From: Paludibaculum fermentans_A
GTDB taxonomy: Bacteria; Acidobacteriota; Terriglobia; Bryobacterales; Bryobacteraceae
Length of the DNA stretch: 64,000 nucleotides
Assembly: GCF_051172195.1 (NCBI RefSeq)
Contig: NZ_JBPJAQ010000001.1
Coordinates: forward strand, 2,976,001-3,040,000
Direction: 5' to 3'
The notes under the pieces are model-generated. The model saw nothing but the letters and a program-made list of their open reading frames with translations. It was not told the origin of the DNA and did no database searches. Made by a program: the position numbers and the translations under genes. Positions 27,107 through 35,681 of this stretch are shown in pieces; positions within the stretch are counted from its first letter, which is position 1, and each line of letters starts with the position of its first letter.

Positions 27107-28461
27107 GAGGCACAATCACCAAAGCCGGACGCAGGCCGTCGCGGCGCAATTTTCTGCGTGGGGCCGGTGTCGCGCTGTCCCTGCCGTGGCTGGAATCGCT
27201 GCAGTTGAAGGGTGCGCAGACCGCCTCCGGGCCACCTTTGCGCTTCGCCTGCCTGTATTACTCCAATGGCGTCGAGCCCATCCACTGGTGGGCCAAAGGT
27301 AGCGGCGCGTCCATGGAGCTTGGCCCCGTGCTGGAGTCGTTGAAACCCCTGAAGGAAGACATCGTCTTCGTGCGCGGCCTCTTCAACCAGCAGGCCTTCA
27401 AGTCGACCAGTCCGCACCTGGGCCGCATGCCCAACATGCTCTCCGGCGCCACGGTGAGCCTGGACCCCGCCGTCATCCGCGTCGGCACCTCAATGGACCA
27501 GGTGCTGGCCCAGCAAATCGGCCATCAAACCACGCTGCCGAGCCTGGTGCTGGGCATCGAGCCGAATGAACTGCGGTTGGAAGACGGCCTGTCGATGATC
27601 TACGGATCGTCGCTGTCGTGGACCTCGCCCTCCAAGCCCGCCACCAAAGAGATCTATCCCGCACGAGTCTTCGATGCCCTGGTGGGCGACCCGCGCGGCC
27701 GACGCCTGGACCGCAGCATCCTCGACGCCGTTCTGAAGGATTCACACGACCTGCAGCCGCGCATCAGCGGCAGCGACAAACAGAAGCTGGGCGAGTATCT
27801 GGAATCCATCCGCGACATCGAAAAGCGCATCGACCGTGCCGCCAAGGACGAACGCCTGGAAGGTTGGCGCCCGACCCTCAAAGAGCCGAACATGCCGCGG
27901 CCGGCCGATCAGCTACCGCAGGATGTGCCGGACCACATGAAGCTGATGCTCGACCTGATTGTCCTCTCGTTCCAGATGGACAAGACGCGCATCGCCACCT
28001 GCATGCTGAACAACGACCTGTCGCAGATGAACTTCAAGTTCCTGAAGGGCGTACAGGGCGCGCTGCACCTGGACCTCACCCACAACGGCAAGGCTCCGGC
28101 CGCCGAGGCGATGTACCTGAAGACCAACCAGTTCCACCTGGCCCAGTTCGCCTACCTGGTGAACCGCCTGAAGTCGATCGACGAGGGCGGACAGTCGCTG
28201 CTGCACAATTCCATCCTGCTCAGCGGGTCGAACCTCTTCGATGGCGACACCCACGGTGCCGACCAGATGCCGTTCCTGCTGGCAGGACAGGCGGGCGGGG
28301 CGCTGAAGACGGGCCGGATTCTCGACTTCCTCGAAGCCGGCGACGACAACCGCCGCGCCTGCAGCCTCTATCTGTCGCTGATGGACCGCATGGGTGTGAA
28401 ACTCGACCGGTTCGGCGATTCCGACAAGCGGCTGCCTGATCTCTGGTCACACGACGTCTAG
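27103..28461 (+). CDS. DUF1552 protein, Tat-exported partner of the DUF1592 protein
   Basis: A 452-residue protein beginning with a twin-arginine-type signal (RRPSRRNFLRGAGVALSLPWLE). The remainder is the DUF1552 domain: RFACLYYSNGVEPIHWWAKG, then GLFNQQAF, YLESIRDIEKRID and FLLAGQAGGALKTGR. DUF1552 proteins are nearly always encoded next to DUF1592-type cytochromes, as here, where the start overlaps the preceding stop (ATGA). The fold resembles the sulfatase-related DUF1501 proteins. Tat export suggests folding or cofactor loading in the cytoplasm. The substrate is unknown. Confidence 0.88.
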   Translation: MRGTITKAGRRPSRRNFLRGAGVALSLPWLESLQLKGAQTASGPPLRFACLYYSNGVEPIHWWAKGSGASMELGPVLESLKPLKEDIVFVRGLFNQQAFKSTSPHLGRMPNMLSGATVSLDPAVIRVGTSMDQVLAQQIGHQTTLPSLVLGIEPNELRLEDGLSMIYGSSLSWTSPSKPATKEIYPARVFDALVGDPRGRRLDRSILDAVLKDSHDLQPRISGSDKQKLGEYLESIRDIEKRIDRAAKDERLEGWRPTLKEPNMPRPADQLPQDVPDHMKLMLDLIVLSFQMDKTRIATCMLNNDLSQMNFKFLKGVQGALHLDLTHNGKAPAAEAMYLKTNQFHLAQFAYLVNRLKSIDEGGQSLLHNSILLSGSNLFDGDTHGADQMPFLLAGQAGGALKTGRILDFLEAGDDNRRACSLYLSLMDRMGVKLDRFGDSDKRLPDLWSHDV

Positions 28462-28462
28462 C

Positions 28463-29146
28463 TCAGCGGCCCGGCATCACGATGCGGTGACGCAACTGGA
28501 GGCCTGTGTTCAAGTCCTGCCACTCGCTCCAGGTGGGTTGCGGATTCGCCTGGGACTCGACATCGATTGTGGCCGTCACCCGCTGCCGCTCGTTCATCAG
28601 CAGTGCGAAGAGCTTGGTACGCAGGAACTCCTGTACTTTGAACGACGCGGGGACGATGGCATATCCATCCTCGCGGCGGATCCGGTCGCGCTTCCACTCC
28701 GCCTCCACCGTTCCGTCGCCGCTTCGCAACTGGTAGGCGATGCGCGCGTCCTGGCCCAGGATCTCGATCTCGGCTGCAGGGAAGCGGACTTCAATCTCGA
28801 AATCCGGCCGGACGCCCGGGCCGAAGTCCTCGCGCGGCGCGCTGGTGGGCAACAGCGCGTAAGTGACGCCGATGGCTAGTGCGATCAGTCCGCCCACCAC
28901 CGCCAAGGCCACAGAGCCCGCCTGCGCCGCGTCCGCCAGTGTTTGCCAAACGATATAGCCGCCGCCGGCCAGCCCGATCATGGCCGCCACCGGACCGGTC
29001 ACGACCGCCCCGGTCACCCCCTCCGTTTCTTCGCGCGGGCCGCTGGACGTCCTTACCAGGATGGAGGCCGACCAAAAGACGAATATGCTCCAGAAAGCGG
29101 CCGCCCAAACCAATCCGCCCAAGCCGGTGAGTAGTATTCGTGACAT
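28463..29146 (-). CDS. membrane protein of unknown function
   Basis: About 227 residues with two or three membrane segments in the first 105 residues (ILLTGLGGLVWAAAFWSIFVFW; VAAMIGLAGGGYIVW; VALAVVGGLIALAIGVTYALL). A soluble C-terminal domain rich in beta-strand patterns follows (FEIEVRFPAAEIEILGQDARIAYQLRSG). The ATG at 29146 was preferred over a GTG at 29152; neither has a clear ribosome-binding site. It converges on the DUF1552 gene with a 1-nt gap. No family recognised. Confidence 0.6.
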   Translation of the reverse strand: MSRILLTGLGGLVWAAAFWSIFVFWSASILVRTSSGPREETEGVTGAVVTGPVAAMIGLAGGGYIVWQTLADAAQAGSVALAVVGGLIALAIGVTYALLPTSAPREDFGPGVRPDFEIEVRFPAAEIEILGQDARIAYQLRSGDGTVEAEWKRDRIRREDGYAIVPASFKVQEFLRTKLFALLMNERQRVTATIDVESQANPQPTWSEWQDLNTGLQLRHRIVMPGR

Positions 29147-29199
29147 CCACACACTAAAGCGTGCCGGCCCGGCGAAATCGATCAGGCCTGGTCAGTTTT

Positions 29200-29787
29200 C
29201 TAAGCGGGCGGCTTTGCCGTGTCAGCCGGAGGCACGATGAAGAGGTAGAGCGTGCGGCCTTCCACGATGAGTTTGCGCTGGGGCGGCCAGTCGCGAAAGG
29301 GGAAACTGTGCGACACGATGCGGGTGCCCGCAGCGAGCTCGTGCAGAAAATGCGGGCGGAACTGCTCCAGCAGATTGGGCATCAGGAACACTGTGATCAC
29401 GCTGGCTCGCGAAATATCGGCCTGGAAGAAGCTCTGCTGGAAGAAATGCGTGCGGCTGGTGACCCCTGCGCGAATGGCATTCCGGCGTGCCTCGGCGATG
29501 CGCTGCGGGTCGATGTCATAGCCAATTCCCTCGGCGCCGAACTCGCGCGCAGCAGCGATCGCGATGCGGCCGTCCCCGCAGCCAAGGTCCATTACGACGT
29601 CTCCCGGGCGGACCTGAGCCAGGCGCAGCATAGCAGTGACCACGCCTGGAGTCGTCTGGACATAGGGAACATCCAAACCGGCGCCAAACTCCAGGGAAGG
29701 GCGGCTTTTGCAGGAGAGGCCGGTCAGCAGGGAGGCTGCCAGAAGCAGGCGGGCGGACGAGCTGTCGCGATGATGGGCGATGGGCAT
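29200..29787 (-). CDS. exported class I SAM-dependent methyltransferase
   Basis: A 195-residue protein with an N-terminal hydrophobic segment and a Cys (ARLLLAASLLTGLSCKS) that looks like a signal peptide or imperfect lipoprotein signal. It is followed by a Rossmann-type methyltransferase: motif I VVMDLGCGDGRIAIAAA at about 64-80, acidic motif II GIGYDIDPQR, and a later ASVITVFLMPN. The motif I glycines are intact, so SAM binding is plausible. A SAM enzyme outside the cytoplasm is odd, because SAM is cytoplasmic; the segment could instead be an uncleaved anchor with the domain inside. The substrate is unknown. Confidence 0.75.
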   Translation of the reverse strand: MPIAHHRDSSSARLLLAASLLTGLSCKSRPSLEFGAGLDVPYVQTTPGVVTAMLRLAQVRPGDVVMDLGCGDGRIAIAAAREFGAEGIGYDIDPQRIAEARRNAIRAGVTSRTHFFQQSFFQADISRASVITVFLMPNLLEQFRPHFLHELAAGTRIVSHSFPFRDWPPQRKLIVEGRTLYLFIVPPADTAKPPA

Positions 29788-29907
29788 GGACGGCTTCGGC
29801 CAGACCGGTCGGCCCCATCTTCACATTCGAATCCGAAAAACAGGGTCTTAGGGTCTCTCCACCATGTTTGACGCCACCCGCCACGGCCCGGTTCCTGGCA
29901 CCGGATA

Positions 29908-29938
29908 CCGGGTGGCCGTCCGGCGGCAGACCACCCGG
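29908..29938 (-). terminator. 8-bp hairpin downstream of the GH172-type gene
   Basis: CCGGGTGG (29908-29915) pairs with CCACCCGG (29931-29938) across a 15-nt loop. It lies just past the end of the minus-strand gene ending at 29951. There is no U-run, so termination is only likely, not certain. Confidence 0.4.
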
Positions 29939-29950
29939 CTATGACATGCG

Positions 29951-31102
29951 TTAGCGGACCGCGAGATCATCCTTGGCGGGCAGCTTCGGGAACGGGTTGT
30001 GCGGCTCCATCTGATACCAGTAGCCGACGGAGGCGATATCGTCCTTCAACGGCAGGTAGCGGCCGTTCTCCTTCCAGCCCAGCGCCTGGATGGTGACGCG
30101 CAGATCGTTCTCAAAGCGCACCGGATCCGTGATGTGCCAGCGGTAGAGCCCGAAGCGTTGCTGCGACTGATATAGCCCGTCGGGCTTGATCACCTGCGCC
30201 AGACCCGTGTACGGCGTCGTGAACGGCTGGTACTGGTGCGTCTCCTGGTTCTCGAAGTTGTATGAGCCGCAGAAGTAGTCCTCCGTGCCCGTGCCGCTGA
30301 TCGTCGGGAAGGCCTTGTCGCCATCCATGTAGAACTTGATCTCGCCCTCACCCCACCAGCCGTTATTGTTCACACCCCACGCCATGTACGTGCCCACATA
30401 GTGCCCGCGGCCTTTCACGTTGTCGAGAATCGTGTAGACCTCCTTATAGGGAAGCGGATTCGTACGCCGGAACTGGGCATGGAAGTAGGCGGCATCGGCC
30501 GGCACGGGCGCCTGCGTGTAGTCGATCTGGTAGTAGATCGTCATCGGCTTCTCGTCGATGTTCTCCAGCGTGAACTTGGCCTTCTTGCGGAAGGGCATCG
30601 GCCAGTAGGAGTTGAAGGCGCTGCCCGGATTCACGCAGATCGCCTGCGACGTGAGGGGTGCGTATTTGCCCCAACCCATGGCGAAGAAATCGCCCACAGG
30701 CACTTCCACCGAAGGCGCCGCCTCGTCGTCCCAGTACATGCGCAGGATGGAGTAGCGCCAGTTGCCCGTGGGCGTCATCCAGATGTGCTGGACCGCACCA
30801 GACCCTGTGATCTCGCCCAGCGTGAACGTCTGCCCCGGGGCGATCACAATAAACGGGTTGACCTTCCAGCCCTGCCCCAGCTCCGAGGCCGCGCGTGAGG
30901 CCGACCCCTGCGCCGCCATAGCGCCCTTACCCTTCTCCCCCGTGAGGTTCTCGGGGCTGATGGAGAACGTCTTCGCGCTGGCGACCCGATAGAGATTCTC
31001 CAGGCTCGAAGTGAGTCCTGTAAACGCGCCGTCCTGGGCGGCAGCCGGCTGCGCCAGCCAGCAGAGTGCGCCGATCACTGCAATCGTGGATGCCTGTTTC
31101 AT
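29951..31102 (-). CDS. DUF2961 protein (glycoside hydrolase family 172-like), secreted
   Basis: A 383-residue secreted protein. Its signal peptide is MKQASTIAVIGALCWLAQPAAAQ, and the body matches DUF2961: FTLGEITGSGAVQHIWMTP at about 90-108, ILRMYWDDEAAPSVEVPVGDFF, then YMDGDKAFPTISGTGTEDYFCGSYNFE with acidic residues expected at the active site. GH172 enzymes act on difructose anhydride or arabinofuranosides in characterised members; the substrate here is unknown. ATG 31102 was chosen because it begins the signal peptide and has AAGGA about 10 nt upstream. The next gene on the strand is the large polysaccharide fusion. Confidence 0.85.
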   Translation of the reverse strand: MKQASTIAVIGALCWLAQPAAAQDGAFTGLTSSLENLYRVASAKTFSISPENLTGEKGKGAMAAQGSASRAASELGQGWKVNPFIVIAPGQTFTLGEITGSGAVQHIWMTPTGNWRYSILRMYWDDEAAPSVEVPVGDFFAMGWGKYAPLTSQAICVNPGSAFNSYWPMPFRKKAKFTLENIDEKPMTIYYQIDYTQAPVPADAAYFHAQFRRTNPLPYKEVYTILDNVKGRGHYVGTYMAWGVNNNGWWGEGEIKFYMDGDKAFPTISGTGTEDYFCGSYNFENQETHQYQPFTTPYTGLAQVIKPDGLYQSQQRFGLYRWHITDPVRFENDLRVTIQALGWKENGRYLPLKDDIASVGYWYQMEPHNPFPKLPAKDDLAVR

Positions 31103-31207
31103 GGGCTGTTTGTCCTTGTGTCGAGATGAAGTGCGGCTCCGTCCCATGCGGAGGCACGGATCCTATTCGAAGACAGGATGTCACAACTGGGCGGCGCGAA
31201 GAACCGG

Positions 31208-34200
31208 CTATGTGCCCACTGTGGCTTTGCGGTCCAGCTTGCCCCAGCCGACCAGCCGCCCCTGGATGGCGTACAGCACCGATTTGCCGATCACATAGTT
31301 CATCAACTGCCGGTAAAACAGGCGTTGCGGGAACAACAGCACCAGGTCGCGCGGGCTCTCGCCCTCCAGGTAGTAGGCCAGGAATCCGGTGAGCAGTTCC
31401 ACGCCCAGGAACGCGAAGTAATACAGCAGGATCACATGCCAATTGCCGGCGAAGAGAGTGGCAATCATGGCCAGGTCGGCCAGCGGCGAGATGGCCCCCA
31501 ACAGCACCTGGAAGATCCAGATGCTGGGCAGTGCGACAAACCCCAGGGACCCATGGGCGTAGTTGAACAGCGCGTCCCGATGTTTCCAGGCAGCCTGCAT
31601 GGTTCCAAACGACCAGCGGAAGCGTTGCTTGGCCAGGCTGCGGATGTCCTCCGGAGCCTCGGTGTAGGCCACGGCGCTTTCCTCATAACGGATCTCGTAC
31701 CCCAGTTTGCGAATCGCCAGCGTCAGGTCTGTATCCTCGGCCGAAGTATCGTGACTGAATCCTCCAGCCTGCTGGATCAGCGATTTGCGCCACGCGCCCA
31801 CGGCGCCCGGCACCACCGGGATGGCATTGACGAGGTCGAGCGCGCGGCGGTCGAGGTTGAAGCCGTAGATGTACTCCATCGACTGGAACCGCGTCAGCCA
31901 GTTGTGGCGATTCCCCACCTTGGCATTCCCGGAAACTGCGCCCACTTTGTCCGACGCAAAGTGCCGCACGAGCAGCGCAATCGTGTTCTCGCCGAAGATC
32001 GTATCCGCATCGACGGCCACCAGAATGTCGTGGCGGGCCGCGGCAATGGCCCGGTTCAGGGCGGCGGACTTGCCGGCGTTCTCCTGGCTCAGCAGCGTCA
32101 CCCGGGGGTCTGCTCCAAACGCATCCTGCAGCACCTTTAGAGTTTCATCGCGGGAGCCGTCGTCCACCACCAGCACCTGGAGGTTGGGATAGCCGTTGGC
32201 CAGCACGGATTCCACAGTCCGCCGGATGACCTTCTCCTCGTTATAGGCCGCAACCAGCACACTGACCGGTGGCTGCCAGTTCGTCTCGAAAACGCGCCCG
32301 CGCGTCTTGCGTTTCTCCACTACGGCCATGGCAGCGTAAGCCAGGCTCCGCAGCAGCGTCAGGAAGATCACCGAGAGAAACGCCACACCCAGCAGGTAGC
32401 TCAGCAGGCCCTTGAAATCCAGCGCCTGCCCCTCGATCAGGGCCCAGCCGCTCTCCTCCTCCGCTGGCTTCGGCATAATCTCGCCACGCGACTTGCCCAG
32501 CAATTCGCCAATGGTCACGAACTGATAGCCCTGGGCTCGAAAGGTGTCGATGACACGTGGCAGCGCCAGCAGCGTCGCTGACCGGTCTCCCCCCGCATCG
32601 TGAAGCAGGATCACGCTGCCGTTGTCCTTCTCTTCCAGCACCTCCTGCAGGATGGCGTCGGATGTGATCCCCGGCTGCCAGTCGCGCGGATCGATCCGCT
32701 CGCCTACGGTCAGGTAGCCCATCTCCTGCGCGCGCCGCACGGGCTCGATCTCCTGCGGAGTCTGCGGTTCGCTATCCGCGTTGAAGGGCGGCCGGAACAG
32801 TATCGTGGAACGCCCCACGGCATGTTCGATGATCCTCTGCGTCGCATCGAGTTCCAGCCTCGTGCGCTCCGGCGAGGTCAGGGCGATGTTGGGATGCGAG
32901 TAGCTGTGGTTGCCGATCTCATGGCCCTCAGCGTACATACGGCGCAGCAGCGACGGCTCAGCCTCCGCGTTCGCGCCGACCACGAAGAACGTGGCATGGA
33001 CTTTCCTTTCCTTGAGGATGTCCAGCATCGCCGGCGTGAAGCGGCTGTCCGGGCCATCATCGAACGTGATGCACAGCCGCTTTGCTTTGGCTTTGCCATA
33101 GCTCTCCATCACGTAGTAGGTCGGCGCGGAAAGGTACTGTTCGGCAAACGAGCCGTCCTGGTCCTTCCACACCCGGCGCCGCCCCTCATGCGGGGTCTCG
33201 GCGATGCGGATGATCTCGCCCTGGCCATACTGGTTCACACTTTGCTGGACGCCCAGCGTCGCCAGCCCCGACGTGTCGAACCCGTGCGTAGGCCAGTTGG
33301 CATGCGAGAGCACGTGCCATAGGCCCGGATCCTCACCGCCCAAACGCCACACCCCCACGCCCCGGAAGCCCCTGTCAGCCACTTCCACCGCGTGGTTGAG
33401 GGCTGTGATGGCATCCAGGAACCAAACCTCATGCTGTGTGCCGCCGCGCGTGTAGCGCAACACCGGGTTGTCCGTGTCGTCATCCCACTCGACACTCGTC
33501 TTGTTCGAGACGGCCGCCGCCATCACGTCGTTAAAGGCCACCTCGGCGGCGCCCCGACCGCCGATCACCCAGTCATACCCGTAGTTCCCAACCCCAATGA
33601 CCACCTTGTTCGCCGGAGCCTCCTTCAACAGGCGGTCGAGCTGCTTCTCGAACCACTCCTGCGAAGCCACCGGTCCCGGCGTCCCGCTCTGGTAATGCTC
33701 GTCATACACCATCGGCACGATGAAGTCGCACAGGTTGGCCAGGCGGCGCAGATCATAGGCTTCATCGTCCGTCGGTACCGCCTGGGTGACCATCAGGCCA
33801 GCCCGCTTGAGCTTCTCGCTCACCTGGGCGACGAAGTCGACGAGCTTGTCGCGGTCCGCCCGCTTAGCCATCTCGAGGTCGATCATCACCCCGGCCAGCT
33901 TATGCTCCACGACATTGCTGTAGATGTTATCCACCAGGTTCTCGCGCGCCGCCTTGCTGTTGAGCAGCTTGTGCAGGTCATCCGCGCGCCAGCCATCCCG
34001 GAAGTTGGTGAGCATCGCCAGCACCGGCAGGTCGGCCTGCCGCGCGATCTCGATGACGGTGGGATCGGATTCGTCCTCAATATCGCCTCGCGCGTTCTTG
34101 AGCACCAGCCACTCCGGCGCCAGGTGCGTGAGATGCCGCGCATTCAGGCGCAGCGAGACCAGGCTGGCGCGATCCCAGTTCACGTAATAGCCGACCACGA

Positions 34201-34531
34201 TCGGCTTGTCCTCAGTGACCCTGGCGGCGCGGACCGGCTTGGCGACCGGCGAGGCGCTGCGGACATACTTCAGATCCCTGGCCGCCCTGCGCATCTTGAA
34301 TGGGATGTTCTTCTCCGCCCGCTCCCCGCGGATGATGCTCGGCACTTCGCCGAAACTGGTGATGTGCTGCACCACGGGCAGGCCGAGCACCGGTAGCTGC
34401 GGGCTGGAAAAGGCAGCCAGGCCCAGCAGGACCACCAGCATGGCGACGACGACGGCGGCCGCACCCACGGTGCGGTGGAATCGCGCCCGGCGCCGTCCGG
34501 TGGGGTCGTGAAAGACGATTCTGCGTTGCAT
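31208..34531 (-). CDS. GH18 / NodB polysaccharide deacetylase / GT2 glycosyltransferase fusion
   Basis: An 1107-residue membrane protein joining three enzymes. After one membrane helix (22-42) comes a GH18-type domain at about 108-430, with the acid pair in GVMIDLE (Asp218, Glu220). A NodB deacetylase domain spans about 483-680 (TFDDGPD 489-495, metal site HSYSH 542-546, RPPF 580-583, LLHD with His644). After membrane helices at about 708-738 comes a family 2 glycosyltransferase (PPVSVLVAAYNEE 754-766, DAD 841-843, EDTD 932-935, QRFRW 969-973), and further helices lie at 997-1055. It should polymerise and export a beta-glycan such as poly-N-acetylglucosamine while deacetylating or trimming it outside (inference from the domains). 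ATG 34531 was chosen because homologous sequence begins there. Confidence 0.9.
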   Translation of the reverse strand: MQRRIVFHDPTGRRRARFHRTVGAAAVVVAMLVVLLGLAAFSSPQLPVLGLPVVQHITSFGEVPSIIRGERAEKNIPFKMRRAARDLKYVRSASPVAKPVRAARVTEDKPIVVGYYVNWDRASLVSLRLNARHLTHLAPEWLVLKNARGDIEDESDPTVIEIARQADLPVLAMLTNFRDGWRADDLHKLLNSKAARENLVDNIYSNVVEHKLAGVMIDLEMAKRADRDKLVDFVAQVSEKLKRAGLMVTQAVPTDDEAYDLRRLANLCDFIVPMVYDEHYQSGTPGPVASQEWFEKQLDRLLKEAPANKVVIGVGNYGYDWVIGGRGAAEVAFNDVMAAAVSNKTSVEWDDDTDNPVLRYTRGGTQHEVWFLDAITALNHAVEVADRGFRGVGVWRLGGEDPGLWHVLSHANWPTHGFDTSGLATLGVQQSVNQYGQGEIIRIAETPHEGRRRVWKDQDGSFAEQYLSAPTYYVMESYGKAKAKRLCITFDDGPDSRFTPAMLDILKERKVHATFFVVGANAEAEPSLLRRMYAEGHEIGNHSYSHPNIALTSPERTRLELDATQRIIEHAVGRSTILFRPPFNADSEPQTPQEIEPVRRAQEMGYLTVGERIDPRDWQPGITSDAILQEVLEEKDNGSVILLHDAGGDRSATLLALPRVIDTFRAQGYQFVTIGELLGKSRGEIMPKPAEEESGWALIEGQALDFKGLLSYLLGVAFLSVIFLTLLRSLAYAAMAVVEKRKTRGRVFETNWQPPVSVLVAAYNEEKVIRRTVESVLANGYPNLQVLVVDDGSRDETLKVLQDAFGADPRVTLLSQENAGKSAALNRAIAAARHDILVAVDADTIFGENTIALLVRHFASDKVGAVSGNAKVGNRHNWLTRFQSMEYIYGFNLDRRALDLVNAIPVVPGAVGAWRKSLIQQAGGFSHDTSAEDTDLTLAIRKLGYEIRYEESAVAYTEAPEDIRSLAKQRFRWSFGTMQAAWKHRDALFNYAHGSLGFVALPSIWIFQVLLGAISPLADLAMIATLFAGNWHVILLYYFAFLGVELLTGFLAYYLEGESPRDLVLLFPQRLFYRQLMNYVIGKSVLYAIQGRLVGWGKLDRKATVGT

Positions 34532-34781
34532 CCAGGCCAACCTGAAACCTGGGCGGTCCGGACCGGGACCCCCTGCGGATAGGCCAAATTGCGGCCGCCA
34601 CCTCATCCTGCCACGCCTCACCGTGAAAGAACATCGGAGGTGGTGCATGTGGGCCACCTGCTGGAAATCAGCCACCAGGCGTCAGGCCTGCCCGTTCGCA
34701 ACTTCTTTGATTTCAAGCTCCTTACTGTTTGGCCGCCGAATTGCACCAGCAGGGGGCAGAGAGTGTTTAGGAGAGCAACCA

Positions 34782-35627
34782 ATGCGTGCCCCAATGATGA
34801 AACCAACGTGGCTGGGTGTTGCCGCGGTAGCCTTGCTGGCTATGCCCGTATCCCTTTCTGCCCAACCGGGCAGGCGTACTACCTCCGATAACAGCGGCGT
34901 CGGTGTCGCTCGCGTCAGCATGGTGGCCGGCGATGCCAGCCGCCGCCACGGCCGCGATACGATGTCCGCTGAATCCGGCATGCCCCTGGTCAGCGGCGAT
35001 TCCATCTCCACCGGGCCCGCCTCCCGGGCGGAGCTCAAGTTGGACGATTCGAACTACATTCGCCTCGATTCCAGCAGCGAAATCCTGTTGAAGCAGCTTG
35101 GCGAACGGGCCTTCCAGATCAACATCGTGCACGGCTCCGTTTCGTACACAATGATGAAGTACGGCGAGGCCGACGTGGACCTCCGCACCCCCAACGCCAA
35201 TGTGGTGCCCCAGAAAGACGGCACTTACCGCATTGAGGTGATGGGTCCGAAGGAGAGCAAGATCATCGTGCGCAACGGCGAAGCGGAAGTGCTGACGCCC
35301 GCACAAAACCTGCATGTGAAGAAGGGCAAGAGCTTCGTCATCCGTGAGTACGAACACGGAGCCCGCCAGGAGGTCGTCTCGGCGCCCGATAAGGACACCT
35401 TCGACGAATGGGCTCAGCGGCGCGACAGGATGCTGGACGACCGGCGCGGCGGCCGCTGGGCTGGTAGCCCCTGGTATCCCGGCCGCGTCCACCTCGGCGT
35501 GGGCTGGGGTGGCTACCCCTACTGGGGATCGTATTGGGGCGATCCGCTGTGGGGTCCCTACTGGGGCGGCTACGGCTTCTACCGTCCCACTGTCATCGTT
35601 CGCGGTGGCCGCGGGCACAGGCGCTAA
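34782..35627 (+). CDS. FecR-domain periplasmic protein with Gly/Trp/Tyr-rich tail
   Basis: A 281-residue exported protein. The signal peptide is at 1-28 (ending SLSAQ). A FecR-like beta domain spans about 42-175 (ARVSMVAGDASRRHG, SGDSISTGPASRAELKL, then FQINIVHGSVSY). The tail at 226-281 is dominated by Gly, Trp, Tyr and Pro (GWGGYPYWGSYWG). FecR proteins usually pass a signal to a FecI sigma factor, but none is encoded nearby and there is no N-terminal cytoplasmic part, so this one is not a classical anti-sigma factor. AGGAG at 34769-34773 lies 8 nt before the ATG. It is divergent from the polysaccharide fusion gene. Confidence 0.75.
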   Translation: MRAPMMKPTWLGVAAVALLAMPVSLSAQPGRRTTSDNSGVGVARVSMVAGDASRRHGRDTMSAESGMPLVSGDSISTGPASRAELKLDDSNYIRLDSSSEILLKQLGERAFQINIVHGSVSYTMMKYGEADVDLRTPNANVVPQKDGTYRIEVMGPKESKIIVRNGEAEVLTPAQNLHVKKGKSFVIREYEHGARQEVVSAPDKDTFDEWAQRRDRMLDDRRGGRWAGSPWYPGRVHLGVGWGGYPYWGSYWGDPLWGPYWGGYGFYRPTVIVRGGRGHRR

Positions 35628-35681
35628 ACACCATGCCGAGTACGAAACAGGGGGAGCCGACGGGGCTCCCTCTCTTCGTCT

